From: Lachnospiraceae bacterium
GTDB lineage: Bacteria; Bacillota; Clostridia; Lachnospirales; Lachnospiraceae
DNA: 56,186 nucleotides
Assembly (NCBI GenBank): GCA_024698555.1
Contig: JAILRI010000076.1
Location: forward strand, 1 to 56,186
Direction of reading: 5' to 3'
Notes under the pieces: model-generated
What the model was told of the DNA's origin: nothing
Database searches by the model: none
Seen by the model: the letters and a program-made list of their open reading frames with translations, nothing else
Program-made: the position numbers and the translations under genes
Shown: piece by piece, positions 22,494-31,230 of the stretch
Layout: the number at the start of each line of letters is the position of its first letter
Numbering within the stretch: position 1 is the first letter of the stretch

Positions 22494-25400
22494 TCATTGG
22501 GTCTTTTTTGGTGCTTTCACCGGCTTAGCGCGTTTATACGTTACTGTACCGCCAACTCCCGATGCTTTAAGCAATCCGACAACCCTTTCAAACTCCTTTT
22601 TCGTAGCTCTGATCTCGAATGCCGCATCTTCTGCAATGCCTAAAAATGCATCTTTTCCAACCTTTTTTATCGATGAAGTGAGTTCGATGTATTTCAGGTT
22701 TTCATCTCCCTTGAAAGCTCCTTTCCCAATAACGGTCACATTTTCAGAGAGTGTCACCTTAACCGTCTCTTTATTGCCGGCCAATGCTTTCTTACTGATC
22801 ACCGTAATGGGACGGGGTTCGCCGAGGATCCTGATAGTATCTACGGCAAGTTCATCCTTGTCCGTATGCTTGGACAGCATTTTAGCCTCACCCGTGTCAT
22901 TGACGATATATGACTCGCCGGAAACCCTGCCGACAAGGCACATTCCGGACATTGAAGAGGTACATGATACCAGATCCGCGTCAATGAGTTCACCCGTGAT
23001 CGCGCCGGTCCTTTTCCCGCCCGTTACTGTTCCGGTATTATGACAATCTGACGTAACGCAATACCCGTGGATATATCCGGCTATCCCACCTGTGTTTTTC
23101 AATCCGGTAACCGTACCGGCGAATGAGCATCCCGATAGCGTTATCCCACCGTCGAATCCTATAATGCCACCGGTCTTCTTTTTTCCGGTGACCGTCCCTT
23201 CACAGCTGCAGTCGTGCATATTGGCTTTGTAAGCAAACCCCGCTATGCCCCCGACACTCTTTTCTCCGGTAACCGTACCTGAAAAACCGCAGCCTGTTAC
23301 GCTTCCTTCATCCTGGCCTCCGATGATGCCGCCGACATTATTTTTTCCCTGCAGGACTGCCTGACACGAGCATTTTTCAATGACCACGGCCTGGCCATGT
23401 CCGATCATACCGCCTGTGTTATCACCGCCGCTGACCGGGCTTGCCGAGGCGCATCCACTTATGTCCGCATTTTCACAATCCCCTGCAATACCGCCTGTAA
23501 AATCCTCTCCCGAAACCGTTCCTTTTGAAGAGCATCCGGATATATTTCCGCTGATATCATAACCGGCGATACCACCCACACGGCTTGTACCTTTTACCTC
23601 CACACGGCTTTCACAGTTCTCAATGGAACCGTACCACATTTTACCGGCTATTCCGCCAACGCAATCCTTCCCGGTAACACGACCCTCCACTGTCAGGTTC
23701 CGGACCGACGCGTTCCCGCCGACCTCACTGAATAGGCCTATATTATCACTTGACTGGGCATCCACGTACATACCGGAAATGGTATGCCCCTGTCCGTCAA
23801 ATTCACCGCAAAACCCCATTCCATCAAATCCCAGAGGCTTCCAGGTATGAGCCTCGCCTCCCAGGTCAATATCTTTGGTCAGCATGTATTTCCCGCTGAT
23901 GGGATAACCGTCATCCTCGCCTATCTTTGCAAGCTCTTCCGCGGAAGATATGGATATCACCGCGTCCGGATCAGGCAGTTCCATATTTACCGCAAAGAAG
24001 TACCAGTTGTCATCCGCCCTCGTGATAGCGATCCTTCCACCGGCGTCGTTACGATATGCGTAAGTCGTTCCCCCGCCCCTTACAGCGGTCAGGTTATTGA
24101 TCATCACCTTGACCGCTTCGTCAGCCGCACCGTCAAAGCTGCCTATTTTTTCGCCGTATTCCGTGTATGGCCTGAAAAAAAACGACCTGTCGATCCCTTT
24201 TTGAGCAAGAAAAGCTTCAATCCCAGATCTGAACACTCCCTCATCGGCTCCCGCAACTACCGCCGCCATAAACCGGGCTACCCAGTCATCCAGCCTCAGG
24301 CCGGTTTTATCGGTAAGAAAGCTATCTAACGCTTCCCTGCTGATCGACCCTTCCTGAGTCTGCTCCGCTATATATTCCGTCCAGAACCCACTGTCTTCCT
24401 CTCCCGTGGTCATGCATTCCACATATCTTAAAAAGAATCCGCCCAATGTATAAACCAGCAATCTGCTTGTAGGATAATTCCCGATATAATCCGAACCCCA
24501 GTCTATACCGAAGATCATCCTCATTCGGGACGAGTAATTGGTCAGGTTGGTTTTTAAGTAAACGCCCAAATCAGAATGATCCTCCGGGTTCACGGTGATC
24601 ACTGCCGACTGGGCAAAAGCCTCACCGATCCACGAGTTCCAGACTGAATCCTCATGTCCCAGACAGCCGTACAGGATATAATGGTTCAACTCATGGATCA
24701 GTGTCATCTCCAGCCGATTAGTCAACTGCCCTTGAAAATCGCTTGAACCGGGCAGTACCTTGCTGTCAACCACCAGACAGTCAATCCCAAACAAAGTGGT
24801 GTTGATCTCCCGGTAATATGCTGCCGTGGAAGCAAAATCCAGGCCCACACCCTGGTGATCGAAAACGAAAAAAGCCGCTTTTTTGTCACGGTCGCCAAAA
24901 GAATCCTCAAAGCCGGGGTCGCCGATAACGCTTTTCTGCTTACTATACGCTTTATCACATATATCCTCGAAAATCCGCAGCTGCTCCCGGGTAAGGTTCA
25001 CCGGTTCACGGTAGTCAGCGATACTAAAACCTTCCCTGCCTGACACGGCGTATCCCGTATACTGCCAGACTGTCGAGTACTCTGTCACCTGAACACATTC
25101 CATTTCCAGGAAATCCAGGCAGGGAACAAGCGATCCATCGGACTTTGCTTCACAGTAGGAAGTATAATAAGTACCGTCTTCACCGGTTGAAATATACTGT
25201 TCATTGTACCAGAACTTCCTCTTCCCGGTTTCGAACAGTTCCTGCGGAAAAACCGCCTGCGGGACGTTCTCAAAACTATATGAGCCCTCTGGATCGCCCA
25301 CGCGCGGATACGGAAAAAAGAATCTGTCCCCGACCACGTAAGTTGTTTCTGTCTCATATTCCGGAGCAGGTACTGGCATTATTCCGTCCGGGACGATATA

Positions 25401-25688
25401 GGTTTTAATATCGGGGATCACGCGGGTACTTGTGCCCGCAGGCGCGTCATCCCCCCAGATAAGAGTCCCCATAGTGCCTTCCGGATAGCTGACATTCTCA
25501 TTTTCAGCATACTTACCCATGTCCACGGCTATCAGCACATTGCCCTCGCCGTAGAAGTCCTGGGCGTAAGCGGGAAGTGAGCCGCCGCCCCACAACACAC
25601 CTGCAAAACACACGCAGGCGGCCAAAAAAACACAAGCCGCCATTACAATCCATCTTAGTCTCCTCGCTGCAGACATCCTCTCCCTCAT
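22494..25688 (-). CDS. large secreted GLUG-repeat protein with metalloprotease-like domain
   Basis: I start at the ATG at 25688 (8 bases after AAGGGG); a TTG at 25694 is the longer choice. About 1064 residues. Residues 8-42: signal peptide or membrane anchor. ~200-500: a domain with zinc motif HELNH at 332-336 and a downstream E356 (WIGEAFAQ), as in gluzincin/M30-like peptidases. ~575-950: about a dozen GLUG-like repeats (forms of TGGIAG and VGGIAG about every 28 residues), beginning with CGEFDGQGHTISGMY. ~970-1050: a BspA-like leucine-rich segment (IGKGAFKGDENLKYIEL). GLUG regions form beta-helix or adhesin stalks. Probably a surface protease/adhesin; proteolysis is inferred from the motif only. 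Confidence 0.85.
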   Translation of the reverse strand: MRERMSAARRLRWIVMAACVFLAACVCFAGVLWGGGSLPAYAQDFYGEGNVLIAVDMGKYAENENVSYPEGTMGTLIWGDDAPAGTSTRVIPDIKTYIVPDGIMPVPAPEYETETTYVVGDRFFFPYPRVGDPEGSYSFENVPQAVFPQELFETGKRKFWYNEQYISTGEDGTYYTSYCEAKSDGSLVPCLDFLEMECVQVTEYSTVWQYTGYAVSGREGFSIADYREPVNLTREQLRIFEDICDKAYSKQKSVIGDPGFEDSFGDRDKKAAFFVFDHQGVGLDFASTAAYYREINTTLFGIDCLVVDSKVLPGSSDFQGQLTNRLEMTLIHELNHYILYGCLGHEDSVWNSWIGEAFAQSAVITVNPEDHSDLGVYLKTNLTNYSSRMRMIFGIDWGSDYIGNYPTSRLLVYTLGGFFLRYVECMTTGEEDSGFWTEYIAEQTQEGSISREALDSFLTDKTGLRLDDWVARFMAAVVAGADEGVFRSGIEAFLAQKGIDRSFFFRPYTEYGEKIGSFDGAADEAVKVMINNLTAVRGGGTTYAYRNDAGGRIAITRADDNWYFFAVNMELPDPDAVISISSAEELAKIGEDDGYPISGKYMLTKDIDLGGEAHTWKPLGFDGMGFCGEFDGQGHTISGMYVDAQSSDNIGLFSEVGGNASVRNLTVEGRVTGKDCVGGIAGKMWYGSIENCESRVEVKGTSRVGGIAGYDISGNISGCSSKGTVSGEDFTGGIAGDCENADISGCASASPVSGGDNTGGMIGHGQAVVIEKCSCQAVLQGKNNVGGIIGGQDEGSVTGCGFSGTVTGEKSVGGIAGFAYKANMHDCSCEGTVTGKKKTGGIIGFDGGITLSGCSFAGTVTGLKNTGGIAGYIHGYCVTSDCHNTGTVTGGKRTGAITGELIDADLVSCTSSMSGMCLVGRVSGESYIVNDTGEAKMLSKHTDKDELAVDTIRILGEPRPITVISKKALAGNKETVKVTLSENVTVIGKGAFKGDENLKYIELTSSIKKVGKDAFLGIAEDAAFEIRATKKEFERVVGLLKASGVGGTVTYKRAKPVKAPKKTQ

Positions 25689-25783
25689 TCCCAACGCCCC
25701 TTATATCGCTTATATTGCCGGATTTTTCTACAAATCACACCAAAACCCTTTTTAATCACATACGCTTCAAATTCCTATTTTAG

Positions 25784-27457
25784 CTATTTAACCGTGACGA
25801 CCGGATCCTTCAGTTCCATTGCGGACTGTACGATAATACCGACCTCGGCTGTCTCCCCGGGGGCAAGTGCCTTGTTGTAATCAGCGGGCTTCAGCGTAAC
25901 TGTCTTCCCCTTTGCGGACACCGTACCGTTCCAGCTCTGGTTCACTTCAACATCCACCTTAAACTTCAATGAAACTTTCCAGGTGGAAATTGCGGATTTT
26001 CCGGTGTTTTTTATCGTAACAATATACTGATGAAAATACCCCGTCCCATCGTTCCAGGAGTTCGAAGAGTCAAGCGAAGCTGTTACTGAATTGTTCTGAA
26101 CATCATTTTCCGACCCCGTCTTTGCCGTTCCGGCATCGCCAGTCTCTGACTTACCCTCATTTTTTTTACCGGAATCTGCCTTGTCTGCGCTATTTCCGGT
26201 GCTGCCCGAATTACTGTCAGTCGTTCCGGTTTTTTCTCCGTTATTCTTTCCGGAATCCGCCTTGTTTCCGCTGCTTCCTGAGCTGCCTGTCCCGGATTCC
26301 TTCCTGTCGGTATCCTTCGCCCCCAGCTTGGCGAGCTTCTTCTTGTACCACTTGCCGGCCTCGGACAGATCCGCCTTTTTCCACCCGGAAGTCTTGGAGC
26401 ATCCCGTGTTTATCAAGGCGGAAGTTTCGGATTTGTTCGACAGATTCCAGATACAGTAGCTGATATTCAGTTTCTCCATAGACTTGATCCACTTATTGGC
26501 TTCGGTAAAATCATTGCCCCCGCTGCCGCTGGCGTCACAGGTGCCAAACTCGGTGCAGAATATCGGAATACCTGATTTTACCGCATCCTCCATCCTTTTG
26601 CGAAGTGACTCCTTATGTGTGCCCGCGTAAAAATGAATGGTATACATAATGTTATCATAACCCTTGATCGGGTCAGAGGCAGGTTTGTCCACCTCCTGCG
26701 ACCAGGTCGGCGTACCCACTATGATGATGGAATCCGGAGCATTCTTGCGGATCACGGGGATCACTTCCCCGGCATATTTTTTGATATCCGCCCAGGAGGT
26801 CCCACCGTTAGGTTCGTTGCAGATCTCATACAGAACATTGTCATGATCGGCGTATTCAGCGGATATTTCATCAAAAAACTTCTTGGCCTCCTCCTTGTTC
26901 GTGAGAGGATTCGCGTCGGACAATATATGCCAGTCAACTATTACATACATTCCCAACGCGGTTGCGTAGCGGACACCGTCATCGATCAGCTTCTTAAGAG
27001 CCTTTTTATCACCGCCGGAGCAATATCCTCCATATTCGGCGGTGTACATGGCAAGCCTGATACAGCTGACCCCCCACTTGTCACGCAGAGTTTTGAAAGC
27101 AGCCTTGTTTACATATCCCGGGAACCATGCCAGGCCGTGCGTGGACACTCCCCTGAGGATATATTTTTCGCCGTTTTTATCCACCAGACCGGCTCCCTTT
27201 ACGGACAGTCTGCCATGCTCAGCAAGCGGCGTGGATGTCTTTGACTTCGTGGCAGCACTTACTTTCACCGGCTCCATATTCCCCATAAACCCGAAAAAGT
27301 CACTGCTTTTGGCAGCGACTAAAGCCGGATTTCCCCGGGTCAAACGCAGGTGTTCCGGAATACCTGGCATCACTGATAACCCGGACAGAACACAAAAACT
27401 CAAAATAACGGCGAGCACAGCAAATACACACCGTCTGATGACCATATGTCTTTTCAT
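25784..27457 (-). CDS. secreted GH5 endoglucanase with C-terminal binding module
   Basis: A 557-residue enzyme. Residues 1-30: signal peptide. ~80-380: GH5 (subfamily 2-like) catalytic domain with RGVSTHGLAW, RLAMY, VIVDWHI, the acid/base E215 (YEICNEPNG) and the nucleophile E303 (FCTEFGT). ~382-465: a low-complexity linker rich in Ser, Gly, Asp, Lys and Thr. ~466-557: a beta-sandwich cellulose-binding module of CBM2/CBM3-like type (SWNDGTGYFHQYIVTIKN, LAPGETAEVG). It cleaves beta-1,4-glucan outside the cell. It starts 24 bases after the DUF402 gene with AGGAAG right before the ATG. This is the only obviously secreted glycosidase in the window. Confidence 0.93.
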   Translation of the reverse strand: MKRHMVIRRCVFAVLAVILSFCVLSGLSVMPGIPEHLRLTRGNPALVAAKSSDFFGFMGNMEPVKVSAATKSKTSTPLAEHGRLSVKGAGLVDKNGEKYILRGVSTHGLAWFPGYVNKAAFKTLRDKWGVSCIRLAMYTAEYGGYCSGGDKKALKKLIDDGVRYATALGMYVIVDWHILSDANPLTNKEEAKKFFDEISAEYADHDNVLYEICNEPNGGTSWADIKKYAGEVIPVIRKNAPDSIIIVGTPTWSQEVDKPASDPIKGYDNIMYTIHFYAGTHKESLRKRMEDAVKSGIPIFCTEFGTCDASGSGGNDFTEANKWIKSMEKLNISYCIWNLSNKSETSALINTGCSKTSGWKKADLSEAGKWYKKKLAKLGAKDTDRKESGTGSSGSSGNKADSGKNNGEKTGTTDSNSGSTGNSADKADSGKKNEGKSETGDAGTAKTGSENDVQNNSVTASLDSSNSWNDGTGYFHQYIVTIKNTGKSAISTWKVSLKFKVDVEVNQSWNGTVSAKGKTVTLKPADYNKALAPGETAEVGIIVQSAMELKDPVVTVK

Positions 27458-27481
27458 CTTCCTATATCTCCCGTTTAAACT

Positions 27482-27970
27482 TTAGTCTGCGCAATATTCA
27501 TTTATCACCGCCTGCAGCCTGTCAAAACGGCTGTGATAAATAACCTCCAGCAACTCGTGCAGCGAACGCAGTCCCGACGTAAGCTGAGCGGTAGTGATCA
27601 GCCCTTTCTCAAAAGCGTCTGCTGCCTCGTCACAGTCCAGAACCTTATATCTGCCATTTTCATATACGACCACGTCAAACAAAAGATCCTGACAGGTGAT
27701 GGAATTGGCGGCCTCATCTATGATATATTCAACAATATCACAGTACCAATGCAGAGTATTGCCCTGCGCGTCAAGGATCTTGCTGACCTTCCAGCCATCC
27801 TTCATAAAATATGCGGATACCCCGCTGCAGAAATCTGTTCGGGGATGAAGCGCATTCCATCTGGTAACCAGTATATCATCATCCAAATGCAAAATCTCGT
27901 CCGCATCCAGACAGATCAGCTCATTTGGAATAAAACGACGGCGATATATCCGCAAATTTTCTCTGTTCAT
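27482..27970 (-). CDS. DUF402-family protein
   Basis: A 162-residue cytoplasmic protein of the DUF402/FomD type: WYCDIVEYI, LLFDVVVYENG, KVLDCDEAADAFEKGLIT match the family pattern W-Y-x-x-I, L-D-V-V-V-x-x-D-G, V-L-D-x-D-E. Characterised relatives hydrolyse nucleoside di/triphosphates or CMP-phosphonates with divalent metal. It starts after GGAGGGACAGG and is upstream of the cellulase gene with a 24-base gap; a functional link is not obvious. Confidence 0.8.
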   Translation of the reverse strand: MNRENLRIYRRRFIPNELICLDADEILHLDDDILVTRWNALHPRTDFCSGVSAYFMKDGWKVSKILDAQGNTLHWYCDIVEYIIDEAANSITCQDLLFDVVVYENGRYKVLDCDEAADAFEKGLITTAQLTSGLRSLHELLEVIYHSRFDRLQAVINEYCAD

Positions 27971-28069
27971 GGCCTGTCCCTCCGTATGAATAACTTTTCA
28001 CAGTCCCCCTGTATATCATAACATCATTTCAAGCCTGTTTCAATAAGTTTTACTAAGATCAAAAAACGT

Positions 28070-28098
28070 TTGAACTTTTCACCGATCAGTGTTAGTAT
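28070..28098 (+). promoter_or_regulatory. promoter of the HD-domain gene
   Basis: TTGAAC (28070-28075), 17 bases, TAGTAT (28093-28098). It lies across the ATG at 28089, which supports starting the protein at 28143. Confidence 0.6.
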
Positions 28099-28142
28099 TT
28101 TTACATATGGGAGTAACAAACTTGGTCATTGAGGGGGTAATT

Positions 28143-29987
28143 ATGACATTTCTGCACGAACCGGAAGAATACGCGAAAAACCTTGGGGAATATGATGAAT
28201 TAAATGAGGCAGAGTTTTCGCCCGAGGAGAGTAAAGAGGAGATCATCGCCAGATTGAGGGATATCTCGGCCAAAAAGAAAAAGATCGCCGACATACAGAA
28301 CGAGATCATCCGCGAGTATATCGAACGTTTTGAGGATGGTGAGGTCACTCTGGACGAGGAGGCCGCCGATAAACTTTACAAATTCATCGAAAGTCTCACC
28401 GTACAGGAAAGATTCGTAATGGATACGGCAGTAGCGATACGCGTGTGCCGGCTCCTGTACAAATATTACCATGATGTGGGAAACCGTGAAAAAGCTCTGT
28501 ACGCTGCCAACCGGGGCGGTGTATGCGAGATGCAGCGCAGCGCTGAGCTTGAGGAGCATGACTTTTTTGAATTCCCGCGGCTTATCGAGGAATATTTCCC
28601 CATCATTGACGAGCTTGACCAAAAATCAAAATGGGCTCTTCTGGTTACCTATTCATACCGGATCATGATAAAAACCGACGAGGGGCTTAATAGCCTGCCT
28701 GAACTGTTCCCGAAAGTCGAAAATCTTATAATTTCCAATCTGGACAAAGTCGAGGATAAGGGTAAGGCCAAGATACTTAAGTTCCAGCTCTACACCAACT
28801 TCCTGGCCGAACTGGGCATGATGCTCCGTCAGGATGAAGGCAGCAGGAAACACCATAAACCCCTTCTGCATGACGTGGATATCGAAAAGAACCGGGAACT
28901 CATCGAACGATGCCTGACTGCGATTGAAGGCTCCTTTGAGGAACTTCCCATTAATCCTTTACAGACTAACGCTATCAGGATAAACATCGAAACGATGCGC
29001 TATCACCTTGGACAGATCTCCTTCGAAGAATTGCTTCGCAGATACGAGACAGTCGCCGCTGATGACCTGAGAGCTGATGGCGGCGGCACAGCCTGTCTCT
29101 TCGCCTACGCCATGTATCTGAATTACCTGTATAACTGCAGCCCGTACACTCCCGAGGAGGATGAGCGACGGGCTCAGGAAAAGATAAGCGAGTATATGCC
29201 GCATGTTCTGGAAATGAAAAAACAAAAGCAGTTTCAGTTCGCGTACGGCATTCTGGTCTTTTTAAACTCAACCTCGTTATTCGGCGATTTCCTGGAATTT
29301 TATGATACCGTGCTGGCATTTACCGTATATGCTGACAAGGCGCTGTACGTACATACGGTGATGGTAAAGGAGATCAGCCGGCTGCTGCTTACACGCATAC
29401 TTGAAGAAAAGCCCGAAATGATGAACGGCGTATGCGGCTGGAGCACGGATTATATCTTAAACCACAAGGAAGAAGTTATCGAGCTGCTCGAACAGTGCGC
29501 CATGTGTCATGATATCGGCAAGCATTACCTGCTGGAGATCGTCTCCAACTCTTCCAGACGGCTTACTGACGAGGAATTCTCGATCATCAAGACCCATCCC
29601 GGCAATTTTGATATCGTGTGTGAGAAGGATCACATGGAATCTCCCAGGCTCAAGTGCGTGCGCGACTGCGCGCTCCTGCACCACCGCTGGCACAACGGCC
29701 AGGGCGGATATCCCGAGCTTCCCCAGACCGAAAACCGTCCCTTCGTGGACATTCTCTCCATCGCAGACAGCCTGGATGCCGCGACCGACTCTATCGGCCG
29801 TCCTTACGGCAAGGGTAAAACCTTAGACGATCTTTCAAAGGAATTCCTCGACATGGGAGGTACCCGCTACTCCAGAGAAGTCGCAGAGATCCTGGTCGAG
29901 CCCGAAATCAAGGCCGCCGTGCAGGAGATCATCACCACCCGCCGGGAAGAGGTAAACTATAAGATCTACGCATTTAATGAATATTAA
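28143..29987 (+). CDS. HD-GYP-variant phosphohydrolase with helical-repeat N terminus
   Basis: A 614-residue cytoplasmic protein, start set by GAGGGGG before the ATG at 28143. Residues ~1-400 are helical and TPR-like, without membrane segments. ~400-600 is an HD domain: H404 in the first helix, H456-D457 (CHDIGKHYL), H485 (KTHPG), and the GYP-region equivalent HHRWHNGQGGYPEL at 513-526, where an extra glycine precedes YP. These are the metal-binding positions of HD-GYP enzymes, so cleavage of a cyclic dinucleotide is plausible but unproven. TPR-HD proteins of this kind are multiplied in Butyrivibrio-like genomes. Monocistronic. A long hairpin follows. Confidence 0.85.
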   Translation: MTFLHEPEEYAKNLGEYDELNEAEFSPEESKEEIIARLRDISAKKKKIADIQNEIIREYIERFEDGEVTLDEEAADKLYKFIESLTVQERFVMDTAVAIRVCRLLYKYYHDVGNREKALYAANRGGVCEMQRSAELEEHDFFEFPRLIEEYFPIIDELDQKSKWALLVTYSYRIMIKTDEGLNSLPELFPKVENLIISNLDKVEDKGKAKILKFQLYTNFLAELGMMLRQDEGSRKHHKPLLHDVDIEKNRELIERCLTAIEGSFEELPINPLQTNAIRINIETMRYHLGQISFEELLRRYETVAADDLRADGGGTACLFAYAMYLNYLYNCSPYTPEEDERRAQEKISEYMPHVLEMKKQKQFQFAYGILVFLNSTSLFGDFLEFYDTVLAFTVYADKALYVHTVMVKEISRLLLTRILEEKPEMMNGVCGWSTDYILNHKEEVIELLEQCAMCHDIGKHYLLEIVSNSSRRLTDEEFSIIKTHPGNFDIVCEKDHMESPRLKCVRDCALLHHRWHNGQGGYPELPQTENRPFVDILSIADSLDAATDSIGRPYGKGKTLDDLSKEFLDMGGTRYSREVAEILVEPEIKAAVQEIITTRREEVNYKIYAFNEY

Positions 29988-29996
29988 GTAACTATT

Positions 29997-30108
29997 CAGA
30001 ACCCCACCTCACATCGAGAGCAGCAAGCTGCTCCTGTCGTTTGAGCAAAAAAATGACTTCTGTGCGATATTTGAAAGTCATTTTTTGCGAATGCGAGGTG
30101 GGGTTCTG
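29997..30108. repeat. 112-nt inverted-repeat element containing a REP-like hairpin
   Basis: Perfect 14-bp arms CAGAACCCCACCTC (29997-30010) and GAGGTGGGGTTCTG (30095-30108). Inside are the hairpin GAGCAGC-aa-GCTGCTC with tail CTGTCG (30017-30041) and a second stem AAAAAATGACTT..AAGTCATTTTTT. It joins the HD gene to a broken DUF4143 gene and may be a terminator or a small mobile repeat. Confidence 0.65.
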
Positions 30109-30111
30109 TGT

Positions 30112-30249
30112 TTCTGGCGATCCGGCAACTCTGCAGAGATAGATTTCATATATGAGGCCAATACAGACATAGTACCTGTAGAAGTTAAGTCAGCGGACAA
30201 CACACAGGCCAAAAGCTATAAACAGTTCTGCGCGAGATTTAAATATTGA
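30112..30249 (+). pseudogene. C-terminal remnant of a DUF4143/AAA ATPase
   Basis: This frame (45 codons, stop TGA at 30247) reads FWRSGNSAEIDFIYEA then VPVEVKSADNTQAKSYKQF. This is the characteristic end of DUF4143-containing AAA_14 ATPases (the nuclease-like ExD...E-V-K pattern). Nothing before it in the frame resembles the rest of the ~400-residue protein, and no ribosome site is present. The fragment begins 3 bases after the right arm of the 29997-30108 inverted repeat, so the element probably marks the truncation point. Confidence 0.75.
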
Positions 30250-30260
30250 TAAAATAAGTG

Positions 30261-30290
30261 GGGCATGTGAAACCGAACTTCCATGCCCCG
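30261..30290. terminator. hairpin, possible - strand terminator
   Basis: GGGGCATG..CATGCCCC with a T-rich stretch (ACTTATTTTATC) after it on the - strand. It could end the DIP1984-like transcript 190 bases away. The remaining bases 30291-30481 are AT-rich and show no gene. Confidence 0.35.
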
Positions 30291-30481
30291 CGACGCATAT
30301 GCGCCAAGTTTTCGACAGATTGTTTTTTTGATGTGAGTATCAAAATGATCAGCCCGCTAACAATGAACATTTACCAAATAAATGAATAACGAAAAAAGCG
30401 ATAACCTGAACATTGAACCTTCCCAAAAGGGATCTAACCATATTTGTATTAGAAGAGTAATCTGTCCGGAAAATTTAAAAC

Positions 30482-30997
30482 TTAATCTTCCACGTCAAAT
30501 TCAAAAGTCTGGTTGTATTTGTCGAGAGCGATCTGCATGGCGGCAATCTCGGCGTCCACACGCTCATATTCCTTCTTTACCGTTTCCAGATCATAATTGA
30601 TATACTCAAACTCCGGGGAAGTCTTCCTGGTCGTATAGTAGCCGGAATTGATCCTCTTTTTTGTTTCACGCTTGCGCATGATGTCAAGCACAGCCTTGCG
30701 GTTGCTGAGCTGGGCCATCCTGACGAGTATCTCGTCTATGGACATTTCCATATCATTGACCTTGATGCGGTTGGAAGCGTTGTTTACATTGATCGCGTGC
30801 TTAACTTTAAGTATCCTCGCGTCAAGCTCCTCAATCTGCTTTGCCACATTTTCATAATCATAGTCCGGAATGACCGGCTCCTCGTCGGCAGCAGCGACAT
30901 ATGTACTGCCCTCACGCTCTTTATTGAGCCAGAATTCCTTATCCTCGTTTAGTTTTCTGATAACCTTGTTTGCGTATGCGGATGTCATTTTTGTCAT
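30482..30997 (-). CDS. DIP1984-like coiled-coil protein
   Basis: A 171-residue, highly charged helical protein with the pattern I-N-V-N-N-A-S-N and S-N-R-K-A-V-L-D-I-M in the middle, resembling the IN-x-TN...R-x-x-L core of DIP1984/septicolysin-like proteins. Two coiled-coil stretches lie at ~45-70 and ~135-165. No catalytic residues and no signal peptide. The start is preceded by AAGGAG with a 9-base spacer. Function unknown; the family link is by eye and moderate. Confidence 0.6.
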   Translation of the reverse strand: MTKMTSAYANKVIRKLNEDKEFWLNKEREGSTYVAAADEEPVIPDYDYENVAKQIEELDARILKVKHAINVNNASNRIKVNDMEMSIDEILVRMAQLSNRKAVLDIMRKRETKKRINSGYYTTRKTSPEFEYINYDLETVKKEYERVDAEIAAMQIALDKYNQTFEFDVED

Positions 30998-31071
30998 GAT
31001 ATTGGTCTCCTTGCGTTTGATATGTCATGATTTTATCACGCTTCTCAAAAAAGCGCAATAAACCGGTAGTT

Positions 31072-31110
31072 AAAAAATACGGGCCGGAGCACTGATAAAA
31101 TACTCCGGCC
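31072..31110 (-). terminator. intrinsic terminator, - strand
   Basis: GGCCGGAG (31082-31089) pairs with CTCCGGCC (31103-31110); on the - strand CGTATTTTTT follows. It ends the flotillin transcript and forms the terminal hairpin of repeat copy C. Confidence 0.8.
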
Positions 31111-31115
31111 ATATA

Positions 31116-31202
31116 TGTGCGATAAGCGAGAGGGTAGTTCCGGAAGCTTGCTTCCAGGGAACTGCCCCGAGCGAACGGTCATCGAGAAAACTAAAGTTCT
31201 CG
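31116..31202 (-). repeat. composite structured repeat (copy C)
   Basis: Reading the - strand: hairpin CGAGAACTTTAGTTTTCTCG (31182-31202), block GATGACCGTTCGCTC, hairpin GGGGCAGTTCC..GGAACTACCC, block TCGCTTATCGCACA (31116-31129), then the terminator at 31072-31110. Same order of parts as copies A, B and D. Confidence 0.7.
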
Positions 31203-31230
31203 AGCCTGCTTTCTAAATCCTTCCGGATCC

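Noticed and set aside
26615-27244. 209-codon open frame on the + strand
   Set aside because: Antisense to the GH5 catalytic domain; composition-driven shadow.
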